Source: Patagioenas fasciata (Eukaryota > Chordata > Aves > Columbiformes > Columbidae). From it: a stretch of 64,000 nucleotides of DNA. Under the pieces are notes generated by a model. It ran no database searches. It was given only the letters and a program-made list of their open reading frames with translations, and was not told the origin of the DNA. Below are positions 1-49,040 of the stretch, piece after piece; positions within the stretch are counted from its first letter, which is position 1; the number at the start of each line of letters is the position of its first letter. A program made the position numbers and the translations under genes. The stretch is from positions 148,241,104 through 148,305,103 of the forward strand of contig NC_092520.1 in assembly GCF_037038585.1 (NCBI RefSeq), written 5' to 3'.

Positions 1-440
1 GGCAACAAGGCTGGTGAAAGGTCTACAGAACAAATCTGCTGAGGAGCAGCTGAGGGAACTGGGGCTGTTTAGCCTGGAGAAAAGGAGGCTGAGGGGAGAC
101 CTTATCGCTGTCTGCAACTACCTGAAAGGGTGTTGTAGCATGGAGGGTGTTGGTCTCTTCTCCCAAGCAGCAAGTGATAGGACAAGAGGAAATGGCCTCA
201 AGTTGTGCCAGGGGAGGTTCAGGTTGGATATTAGGAAAAACTTCTCACCAAAAGTGTTGTCAGGCATTGGAACAGGCTGCCCAAGGAAGTAGTGGAGTCA
301 CCATCCCTGGAGGTGTTTAAAAGACGTAAAGATGAGGTTCTTGGGACATGGATTAGAGGTGGACTTGACAGTGTTAGGTTAATGGTTGGGCTTGATGATC
401 ATAAAGGTCTTTTCCAACCAAAACGGTTATATGGTTTTAA
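1..440 (+). mobile_element. CR1 LINE fragment, 3' end of ORF2 plus 3' UTR
   Basis: The stretch reads as the 3' end of a chicken-repeat-1 (CR1) non-LTR retrotransposon on the + strand. It encodes the degenerate C-terminal reverse-transcriptase tail seen in CR1 ([20 protein letters not shown] near the start, then the NYLKG region). The CR1 3' untranslated block follows, ending with 'ggtcttttccaacca' near 405-420. The copy is cut by the window edge. An internal deletion and frame breaks make it non-functional. It lies in YARS2 intron 1. A related copy on the opposite strand lies at 46483-47112. Confidence 0.9.
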
Positions 441-1182
441 GAAGTAGTTGTCCTGAACATGAGTGTGGCACGTACGTACGTTTTGGCCACGTTTTGAAGT
501 CTTTTCCATGAAACATGAACGAATTTTTAACAAAAGGGATGGATTTTTGTTTTAGTGAACGTGTTTGCCCAATAACCAAAATCAGGTATCCCAAAATGGG
601 AGATCAAGGCAGTTCTGCTGGCAAATGCATTATGGTGTAAACACCAAAGCAGAGGCAGTTGTGGTATGTTGGTATGGATGGCTGCATTTCTTCTCTTGGA
701 AATAAAATGAAACCTGATGATGAGCTTTTGCTTATCCACCGAATTTGGTGTGAGTCTTACAAAATTCACAGAAGTATACAAGAAAATCAGTGAGTATGTG
801 GCAATGCTTCTACTTCAGTACGTGCTTGACTATTACAAGCCATTAGGGCATCTGCACAGAAGAAAAGCCTTACAAGTGTCAAAGCCACACAAGTAGCTTC
901 AGTTAGTGCTCAGAGCAGAAGACACAGGACACTTGAACTTGCTACTGCTGTTGCTCATGAAACTACTTAAAGTACTTAGATTTTTAAGTTCAAGTTTCCA
1001 TTTTTTATTTTCCTAAAGCACTTTTCATAAAAGTGTTCTTGCATCTTTTGACCTCTTCCCCCTGTCTTACTTAAATGCTTTATATCAAGGACAGAATCTT
1101 ATAGAATGCTTATATTTTAGTCAACTTTACAAAGATGTGATTTTTTTTCTTTTTAACATGCAGTGACTCTTCATTTTCTCAG
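441..1182 (+). other. YARS2: YARS2 intron 1, remaining part
   Basis: Unique AT-rich sequence between the CR1 fragment and the exon 2 acceptor. It ends in a pyrimidine-rich run and 'ttttctcag'. No exon, RNA gene or clear repeat was seen. YARS2 exon 1, with the transit peptide and most of the catalytic domain, is not in this interval and must lie upstream of the window. Confidence 0.6.
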
Positions 1183-1350
1183 GATGACGGGAACAGATGT
1201 GTTTGGAATTACTGTACCTCTTATTACCAGTACTACTGGAGATAAACTGGGAAAGACTGCTGGCAATGCAGTTTGGCTAAACAGAGAGAAGACCTCTCCA
1301 TTTGAGCTATATCAGTTTTTTGTCAGACAACAAGATAACGTGGTTGAAAA
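1183..1350 (+). CDS. YARS2: YARS2 exon 2
   Basis: The acceptor is ttttctcag before 1183 and the donor is gtaagt at 1351. The exon starts with the third base of a codon and encodes [13 protein letters not shown], then [15 protein letters not shown], then the [10 protein letters not shown] helix. The KLGKT stretch is the ATP-binding signature loop. An ATG-started reading from 1163 would include intron bases and is not the real exon start. Confidence 0.93.
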
Positions 1351-4300
1351 GTAAGTAGCTTCTCGTTGTTTTTTATAAAACCTGATCCTCACTGTTGGCT
1401 GTAACTGTTTTGTGGAGATGCGTGCAGTCTGAGTTCCTTGTAGAGGTATATGTTCATATAACTGTACATTCCTTAAATAAGCAGGCATGACTGGTTCATA
1501 AGTATAGAGTATAAGTATATAGTGTCTCTATATATTGGCATATGTGTCATCAAATTACTATGTGGATGAACAAACAAGTAAAGCATAATGCATTTTGTTT
1601 TGCCAGTGGGGAGCCTTTTTCTTCTGAGGTACATTAGTTTCAGCACCGTAACATCACAGTATCAAAGGAAATCTCCTGCTGAGTAATAAGCAACTGCAGT
1701 TCAATAGATATCAATTAGTACAAGTTTTTACCTAGTACGAGGTATCCAGAAACACCACATTCTAATTGCAGGAAGCTACTTAACTGGTTATAAACAAACA
1801 CATAAAGTTCAGGAACTGCATCACATTAAAAACTGCATATCCCTAAGCAACTTGAAATAATGCCTTGTTAGGAAAAAGCCAAGATGTTCCTAATTATGAT
1901 TGTATTAACTGTCTAGATTAGTGTTCTCTAAGGTTTTTTGATCATGCACCTCTATCAGTGAAAAAAAATTTAAGCATATGCTCCCAATACATGTATATTT
2001 CTTTATATAAAATGTACTACTGAAGTTCTAAAATTGTCCTCTTGCACCCCAATATGGGATCTTGTGTACCTCCTGGGGTGCTGGCACCCCCTCTGGAGAC
2101 CACTGGTCTAGATAAAAACATGTCTAGGGGACAGTTACACTGTCCAGTTACTACTTAAAACTGTAGCACATAGACAAAATTCTGAATAAGCGTTACTTAG
2201 GGTAGAGCAATTCCAATGAGCAAAATGTGGTCTTGGATTCATTGTGCTAGCTCTGAATCTGCATCAACCACCCATAATTCATATTCTTACTGACTAGTGT
2301 AAAAAAAAAATTCATATAATGACAACATGAAATAGTAGCAAAAATACAAGAATTACCATTTGACAGGTTGCCTTCATGATGGCTGGCCTCCTTGCTGGTG
2401 TGCCAGTGACATGGCTGAAAATAAATAACCAATAGCTTTATTCAGGGTATTACATTAATTTTAATAAGTTGCTATATGTTCTCTTTTAAATCTGCTTTTC
2501 TTTACATGTTAATATCACCGTCAAATCTAAGTCCTCATAAATCTCAGACACGTTCTTCCCTTTCATATTGTGACCTGTCTCATTAACTCAGTTATCTGCC
2601 TCAAAGATTTATGCCCTGATATTTCAAATTTAGGTTCTGCATCCACACTTTTCAGGTTGATAAAAAGGGTACGTGGGTACTTCTTAACATTAAAATGTTT
2701 CACGTGTTCAGACTTTGTAACAGTCAGGGTACTTTTCTTAATAAACTGCACTTCCTAATACTAGAAGCCCATTAAAATGGGTTCTGCTTAGGTACACACC
2801 TTTAAATTCTCGATTATCCTAAATAATCTTCCTGTTGAGATGCTGTCAATACATGGCATGCTTCTGTCCCGCAATCACCACAGAATGGCAGGGATATTTT
2901 GCATTAGCATATTGTGCAGCTACTAAGAATATAATATAAAACCTTGTTAGCTGACACAATTGCAAGAAATACTGTAAAGCAGAGAAAAACCAAGTTGTTA
3001 ATTGAAAAACAAGTTTTATAAAAGCATTTGACACTATCTGATATCTGAAGACATAAATAAAACGTGAGTTATCTGGGTAAGCTTAAGCATGTGGGCAAAA
3101 CCAAAGAGTTGTTTGAAAGCACAGAATATGGATTTCTTAAGAAAAATTTTAGTGTAATTCATGATGCTTGGATGAGAAAGGCAGAAAATCTGTAATAATG
3201 CCTGTATAGACAAAAATATTTTTTCCTTGTTTGTAGATACCTGAAACTCTTCACCTTCCTTCCTCTTGAGGAGATTGACCACATTATGGAAATGCATGCA
3301 AAAGAACCTGAAAAATGGGGCCCTCAGAAACGACTTGCTGCAGAAGTAACCAAGCTTGTTCATGGCAGAGAGGGGCTAGAGTCTGCTAAGAGGTGAAGTC
3401 TGATTTGTCGAGCAGTTTTCTTTCAGATTTATTAAATGTTATTTATCTATAGCCTTTTCAGGGACTGTTTTCATGTAGTTAGTTGTTGCTCAGCTGTAAA
3501 AGAGAAAAATGTAGTAATTCTGTAGGCTTAAAAATACAGCAACAGTATAAAAAAAATGCAGTGCAGTGGGTTATGATGAAAATAAATTGGGCTCTACTTT
3601 AGTTACTTCTGTTACTGTGGACCCTCAGAAAAGTTGGGGAGGGGAACCTGATTAGTTGGGTAGTACTTTTTGCGAAGATGAGGCTAGCACTGTGTTTTGA
3701 ATTATCTTTGTTCTCACAGGTGCACTAAGGCCCTTTATTACAGCAGCATGGAGGCATTGGAAGCTATGTCTGACCAAGAGCTACAGGAACTTTTCAAACA
3801 AGCTCCTTCAGCTGAATTGCTGCTTGAACCGGGAATGAATGTTCTTGACTTGTGTCGCAAAGCAAATGCCATTCCAGATGGACCCAGTGGGTATGTTACC
3901 GCCCGCGCCCCTTGGTAATACCTCATATAAACACGCTGTAGTGGTCTGCTTTCAGAATTTAAAGGAAGAGGACAGCCAAATCAAGTAGTCAGAGGGTAGC
4001 GATCTACATTCCAGCATTACACAATAAGGGGGCAGGTGGCCTCATTCGATTTTGAAGTGAAAGTGTAGGATTATGCAATGTCGTGTACCTTAGCTATACC
4101 CGATGAAGGGACAGACTTAAAACAACAGCCTTTGTTTCCTTATACCTCTCATAAAGAATGGGAGTGGTAGAGGCTAAGGTTAATTTCAGTCACGCTTGAC
4201 CTAGACTGAAAGTGCAAGAGGATTATAATTTATTCATTTATAGATCCAACCAAAAAACTCCTAACTGAACCTTTAATATTTAACAGCAAAAAATAGTTTC

Positions 4301-4509
4301 TTCTTGCAATGACCACGGGGTTTTTTTGTTTGTTTTTGGTTTTTTAAAGGTACCAGAAAATTACAGATGGTGGAGTTTCAATAAATGGGATTCGAGTAAC
4401 TAATCCTGAGACTGTTCTTATTCTTGGACAACATATTCTCAAGAATGGAGTGTCACTGCTTAGAATTGGAAAGAAAAATTACTACATCATAAAATGGTTG
4501 CAGTTGTGA
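1183..4509 (+). CDS. YARS2: YARS2, mitochondrial tyrosyl-tRNA synthetase (exons 2-5, 5' partial)
   Basis: Joining 1183-1350, 3237-3392, 3720-3890 and 4350-4509 gives one continuous reading frame of about 218 codons that matches the C-terminal half of vertebrate mitochondrial TyrRS. The enzyme attaches tyrosine to mitochondrial tRNA-Tyr in the matrix. The class I signature loop appears as KLGKT in exon 2 (family form KLGKS, equivalent to KMSKS). It is followed by AGNAVWLN and the helical anticodon-binding region. The last exon carries the S4-like RNA-binding fold (DGGVSING, then TNPE, ending IIKWLQL-stop). All introns are GT-AG, and each junction splits a codon after its second base. Exon 1 (transit peptide, HIGH motif) is outside the window. 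Identification is by recognition of the family sequence. Confidence 0.96.
1351..3236 (+). other. YARS2: YARS2 intron 2
   Basis: GT-AG intron of 1886 bp. It contains the hAT-type MITE at 1919-2105 listed separately. The rest is AT-rich with no recognisable exon or RNA gene. Short open frames here lack homology signals or are antisense to exon 3. Confidence 0.8.
1919..2105 (+). mobile_element. hAT-type MITE (non-autonomous DNA transposon) with 8-bp TSD
   Basis: A 187-bp element flanked by identical 8-bp direct repeats, gtctagat at 1911-1918 and again at 2106-2113. This is the target-site duplication length typical of hAT transposons. The right end reads tggagaccactg. The left end tagtgttctcta is its degenerate inverted copy (consensus CAGTGGTCTCCA). 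The interior is short and non-coding. It is too decayed at the left end to be mobile. Confidence 0.8.
3237..3392 (+). CDS. YARS2: YARS2 exon 3
   Basis: The acceptor is ttgtttgtag before 3237 and the donor is gtgaag at 3393. It encodes the [17 protein letters not shown] stretch and [18 protein letters not shown], which is highly conserved in mitochondrial TyrRS and belongs to the anticodon-recognition region. The junction with exon 2 completes a lysine codon. Confidence 0.95.
3720..3890 (+). CDS. YARS2: YARS2 exon 4
   Basis: The acceptor is ttctcacag before 3720 and the donor is gtatgt at 3891. It encodes [20 protein letters not shown] through [13 protein letters not shown], linking the catalytic body to the S4-like domain. 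The 3393-3719 and 3891-4349 introns on either side hold nothing recognisable. Confidence 0.95.
4350..4509 (+). CDS. YARS2: YARS2 exon 5 with stop codon
   Basis: The acceptor is ttttttaaag before 4350. The exon encodes the S4-like C-terminal tRNA-binding domain ([31 protein letters not shown]) and ends with IIKWLQL followed by TGA at 4507-4509. The end matches the C-terminus known for vertebrate YARS2, so the gene is complete at its 3' end. Confidence 0.95.
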
Positions 4510-4672
4510 CAACAGAACGTCTCCCTAACGTCATGTATCATTTTGAGGTCTGTTGCTTGATGATGTTTCTATACTGTGCATTACTGTGCAGCTCACAGAC
4601 TGCCTAGTACCATAGTTTCATTCTCAAAATGCACCAACAGAGTTCAAATAAAGGCAAGTAACTTATACCACT
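4510..4672 (+). other. YARS2: YARS2 3' UTR (proximal polyA)
   Basis: The untranslated region follows the TGA. The first canonical AATAAA lies at 4647-4652, about 140 nt after the stop, so cleavage is expected some 15-25 nt further. A second AATAAA at 5023-5028 could serve a longer transcript. The end position is an estimate. Confidence 0.6.
4647..4652 (+). terminator. YARS2: YARS2 polyadenylation signal AATAAA
   Basis: Canonical AATAAA hexamer about 140 nt downstream of the stop, the first one in the 3' UTR. There is no transcript evidence here, so its use is inferred from position only. Confidence 0.6.
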
Positions 4673-7600
4673 GAAGAGATTTTTAGATCCTCTGCCTTAT
4701 TCAAAACCCCATTCATAAAAGGATGTGTACAAGAAGATGAAAAGATGAATTTCAGAGTCCAGAGATGGAGATGCTCTTCCCGTCCTTCAACAACCCTCTA
4801 TGTTGTAGGAAAAGAAAAGTGGCCCGGTGTCTACAGAATAATCCACAGCAACATGAGCAAAAGCATACTGGAAGCCAGTACTTCTTACAGAGGATGCCTG
4901 CTGCTGTCCAGTTTTACTTCATCCTAACAAAAGAAACCTGCAGAGTGGGTGAGGACAAGCAGCCTATGATGAACATTTTTTCCTGAACAGGTTTGCTTTG
5001 AAGGAGGCACCAGAAGATTCACAATAAATTAGTAGAATTATTAAGCCCTAATATGTAAGCTTATTATTGGTTATACATGGGGGCAAGCCACAAAAAGCTT
5101 TCCAACCTAAATGTGGTAATACAGAACAAAGGCACTTTTTGAAATGTAAGAGAATAAATGTGAGAGAAAACAGAGCCTTTCAAAGCTTGTATCAGCCCAA
5201 ATAATCCCTTTTATGCTTTCTGCATGCATTGTGTGACTTAGAATGTGGGTGACACTGTAGTGCTTTAGCAATTACTGCCCAGCCAACGTTTGAGATCACA
5301 GCTTCCTCACTTTCTTATAAAGACAACACAAAAGTTAGGAGTGTGCTTCTAGAACTGTTAGACTAGCAACATCTACATTTAAAGATAGTATTGCATTATT
5401 GCTCCGAAACACCACAGCCCCTTTTTGTAACCATTACAGTGGAGTACAACACCTTGCTGAAGTCCCTTCCCATGGTAGGGTTTGGGATTGGGTTGCTTAG
5501 GCGTAGTAACAGTAGTTACAGCCAGGTCACCTGAACAACAAAACCTGCATGCGTTTACCAAGATTATTTGTAGTACAAGCTCTTATTTGAATTACTTAGA
5601 ACTGGTTAATTGACTTAGAATACAGCAGCAGAGCTGGCTGGCTCATAACTTTGTTATTAAGGGACCCTCCCTGCCCCAGTGTAGTCACTTTGGGCCTTGG
5701 TTCCAGTGTTGTTTTCAACGCTTATGGTAATCCTCACTCAGGCCAAGGCAAATAATTTCCTAGTCCAAGAAACTCCTAGACAACACAGTTTTGCAGCCAC
5801 AAGGGGAGAAGCCTGAACATGGTAACTCATCACCCTCTCTTTTGTTGTTAGAATAAGTAAGGTCAAGTAATGGTAATTCAGCTGGTTTTAAACCACCCAG
5901 CCTATGAAAAGAATGGGGAAATGGTAAGAAATGTTGCTGGGGGAGGGGTGGTGGTGTTTTTACTTTATTTGATGTTGGCTGTATTTGCCCCGTCAATCAA
6001 GATTTCAACAGTAGTACATTATAGCTTGCTGCTTATACATCACAGCTTCTTCAAATTATTAAACTGTAATATGGTAGCACATGGAGTTATTAATTTCTGT
6101 TTCTAGATCCCAGATCTCTCTATCCCAATCTGTATGATGAAAAAAAAGAGTAGTTGAGTCATTCCTACCTTAAAAAAAGGTCTACAGATCCTGTTAGTTC
6201 TCAGGACCAGTTTGTGTTGCTTGTTGCTTTGCTTTAAACTGCAGTGATGATCAGCACTATCCTAGAGAAACCATATGGAAGAAAAAAAAATCACAACTTC
6301 GATGGGAAAAAGGCAGAAGGAAGGGAAAGTTTTCATCCGCTTAATATAGGTGCATTGTTTCTTAAATGGCAGCAGCACTATCGCAATACAGAAACATCCA
6401 TCTGGAACAACTACACTGGTGCACACCCATGTTACTCCCCAGAGAGACACAAGAGATCAAAATTGACAGGTACTTTCTGGTTACAGGAAATAAACTAGGA
6501 GTGAGTTTCGTTTCTGATTATCTCCTGCCTTTTTTCCTTCATCTCCAAATGGTGCAGATATGCATTTATCCACACTTTTCAGCTTTGTTTAAAAGCATTA
6601 GTACCCACTTTGATGAGGTATTAAAAGGGCTTTATTTTTTTACAAATACAAAATAAAAAAGGGAATTAAATTCTTTGCATACAAGGTTTTTAGTGAGATC
6701 CATTAACTCCAAGAAATTCAGTCCATGCTTCCTTTTGCCCAACTCCTAGTAATCTAAATCTGTTCTTGAATCTTTCCAAAGAAACAGATGGACACAACCA
6801 CAACTTTCCTTGACTGTACGGGATATCAAAACAGAGCATTTGAACACTTAGGCCAAAAATCAAGGATGACTGAAAATAAAAAACAATAATTAAAAAAAAA
6901 GAGTATTCTTTCTTAGCTTGATCTTATTTCTCATGTACCTCAATACAGGTATGGTCAGGTAATCAGAGACATGGCTTGTTCAAAAAGTATTCAAGTATTA
7001 ATCATGTCTACAAGTGTGTGATTTGGAAGTGCAAAAATAAGTTATTTGGGCTAGCTATAAACACAAACAAACAAACAACATTTGTAAAGCATCTAAGGGA
7101 CAGCAAAAACTAGAAGAGGTAAATGTAACCTTGTAGCAGCTAGCAAGGAAGAGCTAAAGGTTGAACAGGTGTGCAGCAAGTCAACTAAAAGAGAGGTGTT
7201 GGAACCTGAAAGCACCTTCACTAATTGAAACAGTCACTGGGCACAAATCCATATGCAGGTGGTCTACTGTGTTTTTTTCTTAATCTTTGAAGTATTAATC
7301 ATCTAGCTGTCACCTAGCATAGAGTTTAACTGGCAACACATTAAAAAGCACATGCATTTGAGATCTTCACTATCTATGGAAAATACTAGCTAGCAATCGC
7401 TCTTCTAGCTAAAGGATTGAACTGTGGAATAAAAACAAAGAGAATTCAATTCAAGTGACCAAGAAGGGCACAACAGACTAGCAAGTTGTTTCCTTTGCTG
7501 TATTCTGTAAGGCAGGGACCTGAGTTTGCAACACTCAATCTGTCATCTTTCAAAGTCAATCCTCCATAAAGCACAAGGTAAAGGCCCGTTTTACCTCAAT

Positions 7601-8229
7601 TACTTCAGAATACAGTTTGAAGCGCACAGACACAACCCTTACCCATCTATTCCACTAACTGAAATTTGTAACTGACTACTAAAAAACCCAAGTAATTTGA
7701 CAAACTCTGTTCACATAGGTATACTGCGTTTTATTTACAGTAGTACCACACATAGGTCAGGTATTAATGTCAAACATGTACTATTCTAAACTTGGCTACA
7801 GTGGTTATTTTCCCCCATGATTGTGTTTCACTGGATAGCAAGTTATTTTAAGTTAGCTGAAATTTGTGCATTGATGGCAAAAGTACTTCTAGTTTAAATT
7901 AAATAAGGTGAACTAGAAGACATTTGTAAACAGTCTAATTGGGAATTTTTCAGCTGCTGCCTTCCTCTGGCTTTTTCCCCCAGTTTCACCATAATTTATG
8001 TTAAAGGTGGCAGTAACAGTAGCATTTTAAGTATAGTTCAATTCTAGACAACAGATTGCTTAGAAACCATTCACAGCCACTAGCAGCCTGTCCACACTAT
8101 TACATATGCAACTATATGAGAACTAACAATGTAGAATTGCGTGAGGGCAAGTGCAAACATACATAAGGCTGTACAAATGTAGGTAGTTGGACTGTTAATT
8201 TGTAAGAGCATATAAGTCCTGCCACCTGA
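4673..8229. other. Intergenic gap between converging YARS2 and DNM1L
   Basis: About 3.5 kb of AT-rich sequence between the two tail-to-tail genes. No exon, RNA gene or clear repeat was recognised. Longer transcripts of either gene could run into it: AATAAA on the + strand at 5023, and on the - strand at 6631-6636 and 7730-7735. The small open frames here look random. Confidence 0.55.
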
Positions 8230-10537
8230 ACCACAAGTCAGTTCAAAACTTTATTTCTGGAATATATAATTTTGCGTATTATTTGTTTATTAAATAACAG
8301 GATTGTTACAGCATGGATTTTTAAAGACTTGCATTAAGGATTACATATCCAATTCATTTCTTGGCACTCAAACATTACCAAATTGAAAATTTCAGTGAAA
8401 CTTAAACAAGAAGAGTCATAACATTTCAAAAAAACAAATTAACATTGTGGAAATGTCACATGACTTTACAGAGCCAGTTATCACTTGCAGGAATTTCTTA
8501 AATAAATGGAATTCATTTGCTTTATGCAGCATTTCAGAACTTTACAAGTCAGAGTATTTCTTCACAAGAGACTGTTGACTGAACTTTGGGAGTTAACACT
8601 TAGGTAGCAGTTCACTTATGGACAGCTCTCCCCTGTTCAAAACAGACTTCTTAGATGTCGAAAGCAATGGGGAGAGAGGTGTCAAGTGAATTCTAACCAG
8701 AAATGTAATGACTTTGACAAAACTATTAAAAGCTTCCACTGTTCACCCAAACTGATTTGAAAAGTGGCTTGCACTTGAAATTCACGAGAGTCACATATTT
8801 GTTAATTCTGAGAACTACCATCGCCAGATACAATACAAGAAGTTAAAATTACTTCCTTTGTATTCATCACATGTAATGCATACATCATGACAACCTAGGC
8901 TGTTTAAAACCACACAATATATTTGTGTTCTGCAGGAATTATTTCAGATCATGCATAAAAGTATTCAAAAGTTGCATGTCAGACTTAACTTCTTGTGCTT
9001 ATATTGGTGCCAAACTGAAGATTACCACGAAAAAAATAATTTTTTAAACAGACCATCTTGTAAACTGAGGTTTTTAAATTTTCAGTCCTCAGCAGCTTAC
9101 AAAAAGAATTCCATTTCTGTTAACTGATGAAGTGGGGAAAGAACTGAATATCGTAATAAAAACTTCACTATATTGGCCCAACATTGTAAAAGCAAGCCAT
9201 GGATGTTAACAGCAGTGTCCTATTTTTCATGCAAGTTGTGCGAGATATAAAATTTGAGCAACACCATAGTAAACATTTTTACTTTATACAAAAAAAGTGA
9301 ATCTGCTTGAAAAGTACATGCAAGTGCACTGGCTGGAGTTTAAATAAATTTAAATTCATAAAAATTTAAATGTTTACTTTTTAAAGGCCAGTATAATCAA
9401 TATTTATCTGTATGAATTATAATCAGAAGTAACTCATCGACATAATTTCCAACCCAAAATTCCACAGTTTTAGGATTGTCCTCAAAAAAAAAAAAAAAAG
9501 AAAGAAAAAGGAAAATAAAAAGCTACTTACAGCACAGTAAAATTTCCTCAAAAGTAACTGTAATCTCTTGTATAAATATTCCAATCCCACGGACTGTCTT
9601 TCATACTGTCATACATTCCAACATTTGCAAGAAGTTGTGGGGATCCCCTTCTCCCTGGCCAATTTAATCTGTTTTTAAAAGAAACACTTATTATCCCATA
9701 ACAGTTTTGAAATCTGTTTTTATTTTCCGTTCTGCCAGAACAAATTTACTGTCAGATGGTCCAGGGGCTTGGTCCCAGGGGGGAGGAAGGGGAAGGTGTT
9801 CTTGTACCTGATTATAATCCCCAACATTTATACACAAGCTCCAGTGCACATTAATAACTTTGCACCCAACTTTTCAGTAGGCTGTTATTGTTCGCAAGCT
9901 CCAGGCTAATTCTTCCTACATGATACTCCGTTCAATGAAGTTCAAAGTTTTGTCTGCAGTTTTAACATTTGGGGGAAAAAAATGGGGACACACATACATA
10001 GTAATACGGTAGACATCTCTACTGTGCTATAAAATGGATACCTCCATCTGTCATAGTGCATGCAATATATTCATGAAAGAAAATACTCGGTGCTCTCTTC
10101 TCTTCACAGTATTTAAACTTCTATTGTAAAGCAGCTTAAAACTATGCCACAAGACTACACTGTCCATCTTAACCACAGGCAACCTGTTTAGCAAGTCAGG
10201 CACTGGAACTTTAATGTTTTTTTTTTTTTTTCCCCCAAGTTCAAGTGAGACTGTCACAGAAACAGTAGACTTGGTCTGCTTTAATTTGCACCAGAAGATG
10301 GTAAGGAAACATTTAGAGCCATATATTATGTGGATTAAATACAACTTATTTTGCAAAATACAGCATATTTTTTTCTGTTTGCAAATCAAACCAAATGTCT
10401 TTACATGAGCAGATTTACACAGTTGCAGTACACAGATAAGAGTTCATAAATAAAAATTCTACTCCGTATACCATGCCTAGCAATTTTCAAGTCAAGGTAA
10501 CCTCCGATGCATATAAATAGTGTGGCTGGTACAGTCT
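8230..10537 (-). other. DNM1L: Probable DNM1L 3' UTR
   Basis: This is AT-rich sequence without open frames directly after the DNM1L stop. On the - strand a canonical AATAAA lies at 8250-8255 (another at 8286-8291), giving a UTR of about 2.3 kb. That is close to the length I recall for mammalian DNM1L. A poly-T run on the - strand lies at about 9484-9499. The distal boundary is a guess; nearer (9719) and farther (7730, 6631) signals also exist. Confidence 0.45.
8250..8255 (-). terminator. DNM1L: Candidate DNM1L polyadenylation signal
   Basis: AATAAA on the - strand (tttatt on the + strand), about 2.28 kb after the stop. It was chosen because the UTR length fits mammalian orthologues. Competing signals occur at 8286, 9719, 7730 and 6631. 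Confidence 0.35.
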
Positions 10538-47112
<36,575 letters not shown>

Positions 47113-48784
47113 CCCAGATCAGAGAGCATAGTCTCTGTAGTCTTGTATTACAAGCTATTCCCAGGCTTTATTCTCTTTTTTGGTGCGATGAAGCTGATCC
47201 CCTCTGGGCATAACCAGTAGCAGTCCAGCTGGCAAGTTGAGGTGACACAGGCAGCCCATGTGGGGCAGGCAGGCTCATGGCTGCCCCAGGGCAGTTGCTG
47301 TAGGTAGTTGGCAGCCAACAGCATGAAGTGGCTACATTTATTCAAGGCACTATGTTTTGAAAACCCTTGAAAAGCAGGAAACAACCGGGTGTCCGCACTG
47401 CCCTCACTGCTGCTCCACCAGGTGTGGTGGCGCTGTTGCCTGAATAAAGCGAGGAAAGGTGCTAAATGGCAAATTGCTGGACCTTGTCAGCATCTGGTGT
47501 CACAAAGCCAACAGAGCAGGCAAATAAAACTGCTGGGAGCAGCAAGGAAGCATTAGGGAGGTCTCTTCGAGGATGGAAAAGAATCATAGAAGATCTGGTC
47601 CTACAAACAGTACAGCAAAAAGAACCTTCTCCCATTTCTGTTTTCATATTGAGAATTACAGTGCACACATTTAAAACAGCTGTATTTATTTTGTTTGCTT
47701 TTTTGTGGATATTTTTGTTTTCACTGCAAAACTCTGAATGTGAAATTTTTATAACTCAGATGCACAATTGTAGGTTTGGCTGAAGTGTCTGGCAAGATTT
47801 GGGAACTGGGAAACTAAGGGAGACCTAATACTCAGCTACATTATACAAGAAGATAGAGTGAAACTAGAGAATGACTTGCGATGTGAGATCATAACAAATA
47901 GGCTGTCTGATCTCTAAATGTTTTTCCCTTGAGTGCATTTTCCCAAAGATAAATTATGAATACGCTAGCACAGAACTGAATTCTTGCTTTATCCTTTCTT
48001 TTAAGCCAACAATGTAAAAATGCTTTTGAAAGTTTCAAGTTCTGGAGGATATTAGATTTTACATTCTTATTTTATACAAGTTAACCTCTTCCCATCTTCA
48101 TGTCTTGAAACCCTCAGATGTTGAAGGAAAGAAGATACAAAGGAAATATGTTCTTATCTATATATCTTCACAATGAAGTTTCTTGTTCTTACCTGGGAGA
48201 TTTCACACTGCTTGTCAGAGGACTAATATTTCATGACGAAAGCATAAAGATGGCTAAGCAAATTCTAACACTCAAACATTTGTGTATTCAGCACAGAGAG
48301 AAACAAGCAATACATGTAAAACTTTGTGAAAAAGGTCCTGAATGAGTTACTGATGAGGAATTCTTGTCATAGCCACACAGGCATGATTTTCCAGTAGTTT
48401 CATCCATTGGCTTTCAGTGTGCTGGAGCCGATGGCTCTCAGAGATCATCAATATCAGGATGCCATTTAGCATCTGCCTCTCCATCTTCCAGGACAATGAT
48501 GAAAGTTCCTTGTATTGTACACCTGACACAGCAAAAAAGTCTTTCTAAAGGGTTTGCCATTCCCTGTGTAGCATAGAGTCTTGTATCCTCTTGTCTCCTT
48601 CCTTGAGTCCCTGGAAGAAAAAGAAATTTTAAAAAAGGCATCTGTATAGAAGCTGCTGGCAAGTAGGTAGATAACACCAGCTAATTTCTCTGTGTGATTC
48701 TCTTCTCTTGCCACTTTCATTTTGCCATATGACCTCACAGACACCACTGTGAAATACAGCAAGTGGAACCTGTTTTCTGTTTTA

Positions 48785-49040
48785 ATTTAGACCAGAAGTG
48801 GGAGAGCTTGGAAAGAATGTAGAACTGGAAAAGGGGTCAGAGAGGGACAGCAAGGATGATGAAAGGTGTGGAACAGCTTCAATTTCAAGACCAACTAAGC
48901 AAGCTAGGAGTCTTCACTCTACGAAATAAATGGTGAAGGGCAGGGAGGGTTAGAGGTCTTCGTAATCATTAGCAGCCTGGAGCTGGTAGAAGAGCATCAG
49001 TTTTGCTTACTCTCCATTCCAATAAAAGCCCTTTGGGAGC
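48785..49040 (+). mobile_element. Ancient CR1-type LINE fragment
   Basis: The text 'gggagagcttggaaagaatgtagaa', 'cagcaaggatgatgaaaggtg' and 'ggaacagcttcaatt' resembles the reverse-transcriptase C-terminal region of older CR1 lineages found widely in reptiles and birds, in decayed form. It has no intact frame. The family call comes from memory of the pattern and is tentative. Confidence 0.5.

Noticed and set aside
14-292. 92-codon + strand open frame at the window start
   Set aside because: It is the decayed CR1 ORF2 tail.
3034-3363. 109-codon open frame on the - strand
   Set aside because: It is antisense to YARS2 exon 3 and flanking intron; the + strand frame matches TyrRS.
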